Part shown: piece after piece, positions 20,537 to 32,645 of the stretch
Layout: each line of letters begins with the position of its first letter
How positions within the stretch are numbered: the stretch's first letter is position 1
DNA from: Triglochin maritima
Lineage: Eukaryota; Streptophyta; Magnoliopsida; Alismatales; Juncaginaceae
Assembly (NCBI GenBank): GCA_963682175.1
Contig: OY821791.1
Span: 21,790,542-21,854,541, forward strand
Length of the DNA: 64,000 nucleotides
Direction: 5' to 3'
The notes under the pieces: generated by a model
What the model was told of the DNA's origin: nothing
What the model saw: only the letters and a program-made list of their open reading frames with translations
Databases searched by the model: none
Position numbers and translations under genes: made by a program

Positions 20537-22741
20537 AGGGAGTGGAGAAGAGGATAGAGAATGAAGGAGAACAGGGAAGAGGTGGGAGACAAGGAGAGAA
20601 GGAACGAGAGAGGTAGAGAAGAGAGTGAAGGAAGAGAGAAGAGGAAGAGACAGAAGGGAGAGAGGGGAAGTAGAAGGTAGAGGAAGAAGGGAGAAGAGAT
20701 AGGGGGAGAAGGACTGGGATAGAAGGATAGACAATGAGAGACCGGGAGAGAGGAGGAGAAGGGTAAGAGGAGGGCAGAGAAGGGTAAGAAGAGGGAGGGA
20801 GAAGAAGAAGAAGAAGAGAGAAGGATAATGAGAGAAAAAGGAGAGAGGGATAAGAAGGAAGGGAGAGAAGGAGAAGGAATATGAGGGAGATAGAGATGAG
20901 GAAAGAGAGAGAAGGAGAAGAGGGAAGAGTGGGAGAGAAGAGAGAGGGGTAGAGAGGTAGTGCGAGAGAGACAGAGAGAAGGGAGAGGCAGAGAGAAAGA
21001 AAGAGAGAAAAGGAGAGAAGAAGAAGGAGAAAGAAAGTAGAGAGAGATAATGAGAGAGTGGGATAAGGAAAAGTGGGATAAAGGAGGGTGGGGAGAAGAA
21101 GAGAAAAATAGCAAAGGAGAGAGAAAATGAGAAGGGGAGAGGAGGAGAAGGATAATGACAATGAGGGAGGAGAGAGGAGGGAAGAACGGAAGACAGAGAA
21201 GAAGAAGAGGACAGAAGGATAGGATAGGGAGGTAGAAAAGATAAGGAGAATAGAGAAGGGAGAGAGAGAAGGATAGAGATAGAGAAAAGAGAAGAGGGAT
21301 ATGGATAAAGAGAGAAGAGAGAAGGAGAATAGAGAATAGGAGAGGGAGAAAGGGGAGAAGCGTAGAGAGAGGAGGGAGAAGAAGGGAGAGAGAGGGAGAG
21401 GAGTAGAAGGAGAGAGTGGGGGAGGGCATAAGAAGGAGAGGGACAAGAGGGAGATAGATAAGGAGAAAGAAGAGAGGAAAGATAAGAGGAGACGAGAGAA
21501 GGAACGAGAAGAATAGTAGGAGGAGGGAGAGCGAGAGAGAAGGAGTGGAAGAGAGGGGAGGAGAGAGGGACAATGAGAAGAGGGAGAGGACGAGAGGGGA
21601 TGGAGGCTTATGAGGAGAGAGCGGAGAAGGAGGAGGAGGATGAAGTAGGGAGAGCGAAGTAGAGTAAGAGAGGGAGAAGAGAGGAGAGAAAGAAGAATGA
21701 GAGATTGAATGAGGCAGAGAGAGAATGAGAAGAGGATAGTGAAGGGAAGGAGGAGAAGTGGGAATAGGGAAGGGAACAAGATAGAGAAGGTAGGGTAGAG
21801 GTAGAGAATGAGAGGGAGGAGGAGCGAGAGAGAGGAGGAGCGAGAGAGATGGAGGAGGAGAGCGATAAGGAGAAGAGAAGGGGAGACGAGGACAGCAAAA
21901 GGGGAAGGTTGTCAGTGATAAAATAGAGATGAGGGAAGAGAAGAGGATAGGAGAGAGAAGAAAAGGGAGAAGGGGAGAGGAGAAGGGAGAGGGAGAATGA
22001 GAAGAGGTGCAAGGAAGGGAAGGTGTTCCCCCTCCTTCTCATCTTCCTTGTCCTTCGTTTCTCTTTATCCCCTCTCTTCTTATCCTTCTCCCCTTCTCGC
22101 TTCTCGCTTTCTTCTCTCCTTGTCAGGATAACGAGAAGGGTAGAGAGATAGAGAAGGAGAGAGGAGATAGAGAGGAGAGAGTAGAGAGAGAAGGGGAGAG
22201 GGAAAAATTGAGAAGCAAGCGAGAGAAGGAGAGGGAAAGATTAGAAGGAGAGAGGTAGAAGGACAAGGAGAGAGGGAACGAGTGAGAAGGAGAAGAGAAA
22301 GTGGATTAAAGGGAGAACGAGAGAGCATGAGAAAAGGAGAAGCGAGAGAATGTGAGAAGACGAGAGGGAGAAAGAGAGGGATAAGAGGGAGAGGGCGGAG
22401 AGAAGAAGGAGAGGGGGAGAATAAGGAGACGAAGAGACTGAGAAGAGAGAAGATGAGGTGATAGGTAGGAAAGAGTAGAGAGCGAGGAGAAAAAAGAGAA
22501 GGGAAAGGGAGAGAGAAGAGAAACGGAGAGCAAGAACGAGAGATCGGGAAGGGGTAGTGGAGAAAAGAGGATAAGAAGAGTAGAGAGAGAAAGAAGAGGC
22601 TGAGAGGAGGAGAATAGAGAAGAGGAGAGAGGAGAGAGGGAGAGAAGGGAGAGAGGATAAAGAAGGGAAAGGGAGAGAAATGGAGAAACGAGAGAAGTAG
22701 AGTAAGAAGGAGAGAGGACGGAGAAGAAGGAAGAGAAAGAG
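20480..22741. repeat. GA-rich satellite-like array, part 2 (one full unit)
   Basis: A purine-strand tract of about 2.26 kb. It opens with (AG)n at about 20505-20532. The 20-mer GGAGAGAGGACGGAGAAGAA occurs at its start (20480) and again near its end (22710). What follows the second occurrence, across Gypsy-2 at 42376, matches what follows the first. The tract is therefore one period of about 2.23 kb. The pyrimidine block lies at about 22022-22130. Minus-strand Ser/Leu-rich frames, up to 486 codons, are composition artefacts. Confidence 0.9.
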
Positions 22742-24244
22742 TGATTGAAATCATATCATGCATATATTTGTGTCTTATATCCTCTATTTTTAATCGAAGT
22801 CATGCTACGTAACGAGATTCATGTTTAAATTTAAGGAATAAAACAAGACCGAAGTAGAGACACAAAAAGGACCTAAGAGCAAGAGAAAGGACTGAATTGT
22901 GAGATTTATGGACTGAAATGCAAGAGGAAGAACCCAGATGTAAACCATAAGGACCAATGAGAAAATCAAGAAATTCCACACCAACATGAGGAGTATTTGG
23001 GTAATTAGATTCGGGCCGACACTAAAACAACCAATCCGAATGCACCACACGTACTAAAATGAAGCATTGTGGAAGATATACAAATTTGAAGGTAGTCCGA
23101 CAAAAACTGACCGCCAATTAGTGGCCCACTTTTGTCCAAACTTAATACGGCTTCTTGTGGTCGTTTATTATGTTATGCATATCCATTGGTAATAGTTGCA
23201 TTAGTCCCACATTGGGGGACTGTCCACGATTACCTTTTTCTAGCACTATAAATAGAACTCTTCGTTCTCCTTCGTATTCACCCATTGCTTGGTGGCATTC
23301 TCTATACTTGGAGTAAGCCTTGGAGCAAAAACTCAAGGTGGAGAAAAATGCTACTAGTAGTGTGTCATTTAATAAAATAATTTTTCATTGTTTTGCTCTC
23401 ATGTTGTTTTTTTATGCATGCTTAGCTTAGTCTTGTTTCTTTGATCTTAGGCTAAATTAGTTAGAATGTTTCCTTTCTTCTTTAGTTTAATTGCTAGCAT
23501 AATGTGTAATAAGTAGATCCATCCCCTTTGGCGGGTGGAGATGAGGTTCATATATATTGTGAAGTTTGGATGGTTGATGAATTTTTGATTGTGTAGACTT
23601 GCATGTTTTGTAGGTTCCCATGCTTTGTTTTCTCATGTTTTTTGACTGAAATTTCCTGTTGAATATGCTACATGTTAGTTATGTGTTTGTATTTTTGTTT
23701 GCTTGCTTGATTGATAGAAGAAATTTTGTTTTGATGGGTTTTACCATAACATATAGACACCTCCCATGCTTACCTTTGTTCTTCACAGGAGTTTATGGTT
23801 TTTGATGAGTCTTGCCATATCTTTAGACACTTCTCATGCTGAGCCTAATCTTATGATAATCTAGTAGTAATTACTGATACATTGTGTGAATGGATTGATA
23901 GGTTTTGCCACATCTTTAGACACTTCATATGCATGACAACACACACAGGACACATACACATACATGCTTACATGCATCATTCATCACTAATTTCACTTCA
24001 TATGTGCACACACTCCACCCCTTAGGGGTTTCTCTTCTTGATTTCCAATCTTTTGTTGCCTTCTTTCGCATTTCTTACTTACTAGTTTAGTGTAGTTTAG
24101 CTTAACATTAACAAATCTCTTTCCCTTTTTTTTCATTATATTTTAGTCAAACCAGAGGCTACTCACCTCCCTGCCAATTGACCCGTACTTTCCACCACTC
24201 TATCGTAGTCGCGTACTTGTGGTAACTAATAAAACGTTCAATCA
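22742..24244 (+). repeat. Gypsy-2 5' LTR
   Basis: Starts TGATTGAAATC and ends TTCAATCA before AGTTTT and the primer site. TATA box TATAAATA at 23247-23254. About 140 bp upstream is an imperfect hairpin-type motif, GACCGCCAATTAGTGG (about 23109). It is colinear with 40804-42375, which has an extra segment of about 70 bp near 41680-41750. Confidence 0.9.
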
Positions 24245-24250
24245 AGTTTT

Positions 24251-24268
24251 TGGCGCCGTTTCCGAGAA
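24251..24268 (+). promoter_or_regulatory. Degenerate tRNA-Asp primer binding site of Gypsy-2
   Basis: TGGCGCCGTTTCCGAGAA: the first ten bases match the tRNA-Asp complement perfectly and the rest has changes. It lies six bases after the LTR. Confidence 0.75.
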
Positions 24269-25482
24269 GGTGTCAGTCCAGACTCTGGTTTGGAAGATTC
24301 GAGTGGATTTAATTTGTGTTTTTTTGTTTGTCTTTGTTTCAGCAGGCTCTAAACATCAAGGGAAGGCACCAGAAGAAATTTGGAGGCCAGAAAAGCAAAA
24401 CATATCACCAATCAGCGGTTGTGGACCACCAACTGGTGGCCTGGTGACCTCTTCTTGCACTCTTCTTTCTTATGGTTATTTGTTGTTTCAACATAGAGGT
24501 ATGGGGCTCAATTTGTCATGTTTTGACTTGTAGTTTGCCCCCATATCAATAATCAATCTCCTTTTAAGCAACTTGGACTCAAAAATCCAAAGCAAAATAT
24601 TACGCATTCTTGCTTGTTTAGGTCATGCATCATTTTATTGACTTAGGCACATAGTTTGTCTTTTGTTTTACTTTCAGTTGTTGAGCGCTGACGTAAGGTA
24701 CGCATCTCCTACACTCATTCATGCATTTGGTATGACCATGCATTAGTTAGTAGGAATTGCATTGGAAAAAGTGTGAGTTGAGCGTTTGTTTGGAGAGTTG
24801 ATTTCTAGATTTGGACTCCAAAATGCTACTAAGGAGGGGTTGTCCCATATAAGATAAGGTGGGGGATTTCATCACCCTTTCGTTCACCCCAAAAACAATA
24901 CTAATCAAGAGCCTAACTTTAAAATCAAGTAGACATTGACACTAAGGATCTCAGGAGCATTAGGAGAGTGATACAGTCACGACCGTCACGGCCTGATCGG
25001 CGTCGCCCACTCTGTCAATAATAGGAGAGACGAGATCTCAGGATCTTGCCTCACTTTCTTGGCTTTGTGGTCCTCTCCGTAGGGAAGTGAGGCGTGTTGA
25101 CGTCGCGTGACCTTGCAATTAGGCATCATCCAGCTATAAGGACCTATGGCGACCATAGGTTGCCTGAGCCTTGCTTACTTGTGTTCTTCTACCAGTACCT
25201 ACCCGTCGTAGCATAAATACTTCTCCCCTTCTCTCCTGAGTCATTCCCTCTCATCTGTGTCTTCTCGTCTTCTCCCCTACGCACATTCTGCCTTTATTGT
25301 TCTCAAAAAAAGCCAAAAAAAATATTTTTTTTCGTCTGACTCGTGTGGGTGTGCAATCTTTGTACATGCTAGTGTGGTCACGAGACGTTGTGGGTTGTTT
25401 GATGAGATTCGACATCGATCTATCGTCAATTGTTGACCTTTCGTACACATCCCCGTCCTGTGTCCTACACAGGCCTGACACC
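24269..25482 (+). other. Gypsy-2 untranslated leader
   Basis: No recognisable gene. At about 24405-24445 it has weak inverted repeats (CCAATCAGCGG, GGACCACCAACTGGTGG) at a position matching the leader hairpins of Gypsy-1 and Gypsy-3. Other parts are colinear with the Gypsy-3 leader on the opposite strand (35353-36631). An A/T run lies at 25304-25333. Confidence 0.65.
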
Positions 25483-27407
25483 ATGACCAGTCATCAACCA
25501 CACGACGGTGACCTAGATTTTGCGTTCACAACACCTTCTGGTCCAAGAGGTAGGGATCCACAATCTCATCACCTAATTACCCAGGCTCCCATCCCCCTCC
25601 GTGATCGATGCTACCCGAGCCATACTACTCTGCCCTCGTGCATCATATTGCCAGAGGTGAATGGGAACCACTTTGAAGTTAAGCCTCAGTTTATATCCAT
25701 GCTCCCTCACTTCACTGGGAATGGTGACCCCTATATCTTTCTCAAGGAATTTGAGGAGGTTTGTGCTATGTTCAAGCTGCAACAACTTAGCACAGACTCC
25801 ATCCACCTTAGGCTTGTCCCCTTTGCACTAAAGGATGATGCCAACAAGTGGTTGTACAGCAACTAGGCGAATGCCTTTAGGACTTGGGATGAGTTTCAAT
25901 CTGCATTTCTAAAGAAGTACTTTCCAAATCATCGGACTAAAAAACTGAGGAACGAAATCAATTTGTTCTATCAACATGAGATCGAATCATTCCATGCATA
26001 CTTAGAGAGGTTCAAGGAGCTACTATCCTCATGCCCTCATCATGGCATCGAGTTATGGTGCCTTTGTCAGATTCTTTATGGGGGTCTTCACATCCCGTCC
26101 CGAACGCTCCTTGAGTCCATGTGTCAAGGAGAGTTCTTAGGATAGGATGAAAGGGAGGCATGGGCTTTCCTAGAAGACCTCACTGAGAACACCATGCAGT
26201 GGGAGAGTGTTAGGAAATCATCACCATCATCTAGCATAGGAGCGAGAATCGCAAATTAAAACTCGAATAGATCGGGTGCTGCATTTGCTATCGATACCAC
26301 TACGGCCACCGAGGCACGTATGGCGGCCTTATTGCACCTTATGGATTCGATTGAGCTCCAAAACCAGCAAGGTGTGTCACATATGTCTGCATCTGGTCAG
26401 GTTCCCTGTCATCTATGTGGTATGATAGGTCATATAGGAGGTGAATGTGCATTCATTCCTCCTGACATGGAACTTGTCAATGCCATCTATGATAGATCCA
26501 GGAATGACCCATACTTATCATCATATAACCTTGGATAGAGGAACCATCCTAACTTTTCATGGAACCAAAACAATGCCCCCAGTGATCCTTCAAACTTCTT
26601 TCAGCCACCTAACCAACCACACCAACCTCCCATGCATTCACAGTCTTATCAGCCACCCCAAGCTCCAACCACCAACCCACCAGGTTTCCCAAATTCTAAC
26701 AACATGGAAACCCGGTTCAATTCGCTTGATAACTTGAGTCGTGGACTTGAAAATTCAATAAAAACTTTATGTCTTCCACAAGTCAAGTTCTCACTTCCAA
26801 TCAGCAAGGCATCAAATCTCTTGAGTTTCAGATGGGCAATTGGCTCAGTCTGTACATGAGAGAGAGAGAGGGACTCTGCCAAGCCAGTCTGAGGCTAACC
26901 CCTGCATGTACCTACAACAACACATACAAAATGAGAGTTTGGTACCTCGGGGGCGGCAAGTGAACCATGTGGAGGAACATCTTCACCTTGTCAATGCCAT
27001 TGTAATCTTAAGGAATGGAAAGCAGGTTGACAAACACATTTCCTTGACCACCATTTGTGCAGCTCCTCAGTGGGAATGATGGTGAAGAAGAGGCTGAGGG
27101 TGAGGGTAATACACCGAAGCTTCCTTCTCAGGCACCAAAGAAAACCTACCTGCCAAAAGTTCCCTATCCTAGTAGGTTAACCACAAAGCAGAGCGACACA
27201 ATTGATAAGATATTAGATATATTTAAGCAAGTGAAGTTTAACATCCCCTTATCGGATGTCATCCAACAAATACCTCAATATGCCAAAGTGTTAAAAGATC
27301 TCTGCACACAACCAAGAGGAAGACCAATGTTCCTAAGAAAGCATTCTTAGCTACAAGTGTAAGATCACTTTTGTCCAATCCCACAAACACAAAGTACAAG
27401 GACCCTA
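25483..27407 (+). pseudogene. Gypsy-2 gag (N-terminal part of gag-protease), decayed
   Basis: ATG at 25483. Clear similarity to the Gypsy-1 gag: LRDRCYP (about 25598), FKLQQL, PHHG (about 26037) and a knuckle region CHLCGMIGHIGGEC (about 26407-26448). In-frame stops appear at about 25864, 26142, 26257 and 26536. After about 26770 the frame shifts repeatedly. The protease N-terminal flank (LPKVPYPSRL, about 27145) is still readable up to 27350. The frame is cut at 27407 by the short LTR element, and CCCTA at 27403-27407 is its target duplication. Confidence 0.85.
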
Positions 27408-28150
27408 TGTAACGCCCCGAGCCCAGACAACTAATCACCCGCCCGAACCCGGTGCGTTAAGATACGATCCACGATCCTGACCGCTGCGCACTCTGATATT
27501 TAAATCCATCTGATAGGCCCATAATTAATCTGAAAAATATAATCAACAATTTGTGAGCTCGACAGCCCGCAAGTACCAACCATCAATCAATCAGAATCAG
27601 AATCATGTGGAAAATAATACAGAATATGACATTCAGTCAATAAGCACAATCAAGAGACATGCATCACAAATAAAATGCATGCATATCAATTTGAAACCCC
27701 CATTCAGATTCGACCACATCCTGTGCTTCTGAAATCTATCAATCTGTCAGACGCACACCTGGTAGCTCCACACTAACGACAGACAGCCCTTTCCTCTCTC
27801 GGTTGGCTCCACGCTGTCCGTTAGGCAGCTCTTTCCTAAGTTGCTCTGCTAGAAACATACACACAGCCACAGGACATGTCGACCGAAACACCACCATGCA
27901 ATCATATGCATATCCATAAAATCAATATTAATGCTCAACATGCATGCAACTACGAATATGAAGAGAGACAGACATGATATGAAACTGAAGAATAACGAAT
28001 CAGTACTTGCCTCAAAATCTCCATCTTTTTCTTCTCAATATTCTTCTCAAAATTCCATCTTCTCCTAAAACCACACAATCGTCCAACAATCTTAATTAGT
28101 CCATTAAGATATTTGATTATTACCTCAACTAAAAAATTCAGGATATTACA
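27408..28150 (-). repeat. Short element LTR (left; 3' LTR on the element's strand)
   Basis: 743 bp, the same length as the right LTR and differing at roughly 15 positions by eye, mostly transitions. Contains runs such as CATGCATGCAT near 27675 and 27936. No TATA box was clearly identified. Confidence 0.9.
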
Positions 28151-28521
28151 TTCTACCCTCCTTAAAAGAAATTTCGTCCTCGAAATATGATCTCAATATT
28201 GTCTCAATCCAAACAAATCAATACAAATTTTTCAACTCATTATTTTTCAAATCTAAAAACCTAACACCACTTATCGCTCATAATTTAGATAATCAATCCA
28301 ACCAAATCCAAATTCACATTTGAACTCAAGTCCAAATATCTCTAAATTCATCTTTCATTATTTATTAATAATTTGGTAGCAAATCCAACCAAGTCAAAAT
28401 TCACATTTAAATCAATAGTCAATACTTCTAAATTCAATTTCTCAAATTCCAATCCAATAAAATTTTTATTTCAAATCCAAATCCCGACTAATTCCGAGGA
28501 TCGTATTGCTCTGATACCATT
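28151..28521 (-). other. Internal region of the short LTR element
   Basis: 371 bp, AT-rich, no ORF. On the minus strand it starts two bases after the 5' LTR with primer site TGGTATCAGAGC (28508-28519) and ends with the purine tract at 28151-28166. The middle is poorly structured. Confidence 0.85.
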
Positions 28522-29264
28522 TGTAACGCCCCGAGCCCGGACAACTGATCACCCGCCCGAACCCGGTGCGTTAAGATACGATCCACGATCCTGACCGCTA
28601 CGCACTCTGATATTTAAATCCATCTGATAGGCCCATAATTAATCTGAAAAATATAATCAACAATTTGTGAGCTCGACAGCCCGCAAGTACCAACCATCAA
28701 TCAATCATAATCATAATCATGTGGAAAATAATACAGAATATGGCATTCAGTCAATAAGCACAATCAAGAGACATGCATCACAAATAAAATGCATGCATAT
28801 CAATTTGAAACCCCCATTCAGATTCGACCACATCCTGTGCTTCTGAAATCTATCAATCTGTCAGACGCACACCTGGTAGCTCCACACTAACGACAGGTAG
28901 CCCTTTCCTCTCTCGGGTGGCTCCACGCTGTCCGTTAGGCAGCTCTTTCCTAAGTTGCTCTGCTAGAAACATACACACAGCCACAGGACATGTCGACCGA
29001 AACAACACCATGCAATCATATGCATATCCATAAAATCAATATTAATGCTCAACATGCATGCAACTACGAATATCCAGAGAGACAGACATGATATGAAACT
29101 GAAGAATAACGAATCAGTACTTGCCTCAAAATCTCCATCTTTTTCTTCTCAATATTCTTCTCAAAATTCCATCTTCTCCTAAAACCACACAATCATCCAA
29201 CAATCTTAATTAGTCCATTAAGATATTTGATTATTACCTCAACTAAAAAATTCAAGATATTACA
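28522..29264 (-). repeat. Short element LTR (right; 5' LTR on the element's strand)
   Basis: 743 bp, begins TGTAACGCCCC and ends AAGATATTACA. Directly followed by the CCCTA duplication and by resumption of the Gypsy-2 protease frame. Confidence 0.9.
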
Positions 29265-29269
29265 CCCTA

Positions 29270-29351
29270 AGTGTCCTACTATTTAGTGTATGATTGGGGA
29301 CACTAGCATGAGTAATGTATTGCTTGATTTAGGATCAGCGGTTAACCTCCT
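29270..29351 (+). pseudogene. Gypsy-2 protease segment 1
   Basis: Eighty-two bases of the aspartic protease between the two nested insertions. The active-site region reads LLDLGSAVNL (about 29317-29346), with the usual GAS changed to GSA. A TAG lies at about 29283. It ends at CTCCT (29347-29351), the target duplication of Gypsy-3, and continues in frame at 38206. Confidence 0.85.
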
Positions 29352-30918
29352 TGATTTATACGTTTAAATTAATTACCGCAAGTGCACGACCGCGTTGAAG
29401 CGGTGGCAAATATGGGTCGATCCACAGGGAGGTGTGTCGACTTTTGGTTTGTGCGAAGGTGAGTGGGAAAGGAAGGAGAGAAAGGATTGAGTATCAAACT
29501 ACACTACAATGCGAAAGTAAATGGAAGATAAGCAATAAAACAAAACCCCAAAGGGGGTGGAGAAATAATGTGAATACAAAGAAGTGTGTAAGTGTGTCTT
29601 TTCAATTTATGCTCATCACAACATGTAGTGCATGAAAATCTTAAACTAAATCCAACTTTGCCTCCACATGAAATAAGACAAGATCATATCATTAAAACAT
29701 ACAAGACAATAATTGGAATGAAGCTAAATGAACTCATGTATAAAGACTAGACCCTACTATGCCTCCACATGAAATAAGATAACTCAATATCATTAAAACA
29801 TACAAGACATTAACCAAGGTAAAGGCAACAAGAGTACATGCAACTACAAATTGTGTTTCCAATATTAATTCCATCCATATCCTCACCTTATTATTCCCCA
29901 TAAAATAGGTCCAATAGTCTAAGCATATGCTAAGCTTAATTCAAGAGCATTAGCATATCAAAGACAAGAGTGAAATCCCATTATATGGTTATGGAAATAA
30001 TGTAAGGTTCAACGGATTAGGATAACACATGCCTAATACATCACATTATTGATATCACATATTTCTCCACCCCCCAAATGCAGATGGAGCTACTCACTAC
30101 TCATTACACTAACTATATTAACAAAATGAAACATTATACTGACAGGAAATTCAACTAAGCAAGAAGGGAATATTAAAGAAGTTAATTGAAAGGAACGTAA
30201 AACTAAAGAAACATGCAAGAATTAAAAGAAAAGATTAAAAGAAACTAAGAACAATTATTTTATTAAAATGACTCACATTGAAGGTAGGACTCTTCTCCAC
30301 CTTGAGTTTTGCTTCAAGGCTTACTCCAAGTAGAGAGAATGCCACCAAGCAATGGGTAAATACAAAGGAAGGTGAAGAGTTCTATTTATAGGCATGGAAA
30401 AGCTAATCCGGGACAATCCCCCTGGTATGGGACTAAACATATACCAGAAATAGAATAAACACACTCTAATACACATGCCTGCCAAAGCTTAGCGGCTTCG
30501 GAGCCAAACAGACCGCCAATTAGCGGTCCCAGACTGCCAATCAGCGGTCTATCGGTTCTGGATCCATCTCGAATTTGTTGTGGGCTTTTCTGGATGTCTT
30601 TGTTTGTCTTTGATGCATATACTTCGTTTATTGGAGCTCCGACTCGAATCGAATTGCCAAAATACTCCCCATGATGGTGTGGATTTTTCTGTTTTGCTCT
30701 TTGGTCCTTCGGTCTTACGTTCTTGTCCTTCTCCCTTGCATCTTAGTCCCCAGGTCTCACAATTCAGTCCTTTTTCCTTGCTTTTGGGTCCTTATATCCT
30801 TCATCTCTTCAAACATATTTATTTCTGAAATTCAAACATAAAACTCATCACGTAGCATTGCTTAAGTGTAAGATAATGGATATAAGATACAAATATAAGC
30901 ATGAAATGATGTCAATCA
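29352..30918 (-). repeat. Gypsy-3 3' LTR (left)
   Basis: Matches 36660-38200. TATA box on the minus strand at 30383-30390. A perfect hairpin GACCGC-CAATTA-GCGGTC lies at 30511-30528, with a second related motif (TGCCAATCAGCGGT) directly after it. The right LTR lacks about 20 bp of this hairpin block. Confidence 0.9.
30511..30528. other. Perfect hairpin in the Gypsy-3 LTR
   Basis: 6-bp stem GACCGC/GCGGTC with loop CAATTA. Related motifs occur in the other Gypsy-3 LTR (about 37816-37831), in the Gypsy-2 LTRs (about 23109 and 41170, imperfect) and in the Gypsy-3 leader (36475-36512). It sits about 120 bp upstream of the TATA box in the direction of transcription, as the Gypsy-1 hairpin does. 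Confidence 0.8.
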
Positions 30919-32645
30919 AATACCTCCACACCTAAGTTTTTGCTAGTCCCGAGCATAACAAAGAAAAAGAAAAGCAAACGAGAAACAAGAAATCCTAACT
31001 CACTTTCGTAGGAATCACGGTTGCACTTAGCACGTGCAAAAAGCTGTTAAACCTCCTTGTTGCCAAGGAGGAGGAGTGTTGTTTCCTGAGGGTTTTCAGC
31101 GGATATACCCACAAAATACGAACAAGATGCATTATTCAATCAAGACACTCGACTCGTTGGACATATTTTGTCGATCATTGGACGCGGTAATCCTACGGGC
31201 CGACTCTATATACGTAATCGGTCCACACACCTAGCCTAATGAACCATTCGTGCAAGTTAAATAAGGAATTAAGTGAAAGACATGGACAACCTCAACATCC
31301 TCATGTGATACAAAGTGTAAGGTCCATTAAGGGGTTTTTTTTCTTTTTTTTCTCTCTTTTTTCTTCTTTTCTTTTTATTACTTGGAGCTTCATTCTCCCA
31401 GGGTCAGGTTTCGTGCATCATTGCCCATGAAGACTTACACTATCACGTACACATTTCCCCAAATCTCCACATAGGGCAATCCCTACCACCCGTGTAATGA
31501 GAGTTCGGTCGGCGCATCGCAAGTCAGATGACTCGAAAGCACCAGGCACAAAGTCCCCTCAGACCTACTTTCCCGAGTGATAGGAACCATACGAGAAGAG
31601 AGAACTCCTACTCACTTATTTCTTATCTACACATGAACCAAAACCCCTACACTTAATGTCTCACAACAAGATTTAAAGGGTCCTTGACTACAACAAACTT
31701 CCTTTAGTTAACAGACACGAATTATTGACTCACTAGGTTCATGGTGGACTTCTTTAAATGTTTGAGTACTGAAACCCTATGATTACACGCCCCCCCGAGG
31801 GAAAACCGGGGTGCATCCTAACGACTCGATAAGACCTAAAGCCAGTAAACTAGACATCCTAATGCATCAAGTTCAAGACAATTTTGGGAGCTTTCTTTTT
31901 ACTTTGCCTCTCAATGGTTTTGCACATGCTAAACACACGCAAAACCCACAAAACATTTTCTTTCACAAACACATGAAGATTTTGAAAGAAATGAGAAAAT
32001 TTTGAAGCACTAGGCAACCAAAATAAGACAAGTCACCCAAGGATCATGGCAAGCAGATATATCGATATTAAATGCAACACACTAACATGACCCTATCAAT
32101 ACACACAAAAGAAAAGAAAATCAAAGGAAAAAGACTCGACTATGTACACACGTAAAACACCCCCCCACACCTACTTCATGCATTGTCCCCAATATATGTG
32201 AGCAAGATGCTACATGGATTTATGCATGAAAAAGGAAAGATCTCACCAACATGAAGTACAAAGGGAAGTTCAAGGTCATGTTGATGGACACAAACCCGAA
32301 TTTCCTCAAAACCTGTGAGATGCTAAAGAAGGGATACAAATACGTGAAATAAATGGGGCCCAAATACTCAAGGGTTAGAGCCCACAACAATCGATGCTCA
32401 CCGAAGGAGTCTTCTTTTTCTTTTTTCTTTTTTTTCTCTTTTTTATTTTTTATTTTTTATTTTTTTAACTATGTACAAAAATGGGCTCCCATATTCATAT
32501 GTCAAGGGACATCAAATGGGAACCCGCCATCTCTCGAGCCAAAAATGCACATGCATGGGCTCGCAACATACAAAGCAGAATTGCTAGACCACCTGATACC
32601 CTTATAAGCTTTGTGGTCATTTGATGCCTCATGAGAGTGAGCAAG
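30919..32645 (-). other. Gypsy-3 3' non-coding region
   Basis: No gene seen. On the minus strand it ends with the polypurine tract AGGTGTGGAGGTATT next to the LTR (30919-30933). An internal second purine tract lies at 32157-32171. T-rich runs are at about 31333-31380 and 32410-32467 (A-rich on the element's strand). Several blocks match Gypsy-2 39217-40803 in inverted orientation, for example around 31160-31220 versus 40490-40550. Confidence 0.75.

Larger units (their letters stand above)
27408..29264 (-). mobile_element. Short non-autonomous LTR element (TRIM/LARD-like)
   Basis: Two 743-bp LTRs flank only 371 bp of internal DNA; the total is 1857 bp. The LTRs run TGTAACGCC ... GATATTACA. 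A perfect 5-bp target duplication CCCTA is at 27403-27407 and 29265-29269. On the minus strand there is an iMet primer site (28508-28519) and a purine tract (28151-28166). The internal DNA near the tract reads ATTTCGAGGACGAAATTTC on the minus strand, a sequence familiar from the 3' end of Tekay/Del-type gypsy elements, so it may be a deletion derivative of one. It has no coding capacity. Confidence 0.9.

Noticed and set aside
20319..21779. Long minus-strand open frames (up to 486 codons) rich in Ser, Leu and Pro in the GA arrays
   Set aside because: The frames arise from CT-rich complement DNA, which rarely contains stop codons. Several frames are open at once, and there is no domain, consistent start or codon structure.
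27408..29264. Retrozyme (hammerhead ribozyme-bearing short LTR element)
   Set aside because: Small LTR element with iMet primer site fits in outline, but I could not find a hammerhead core (CTGATGA with paired GAAA in the right order), and the LTRs are longer than typical.
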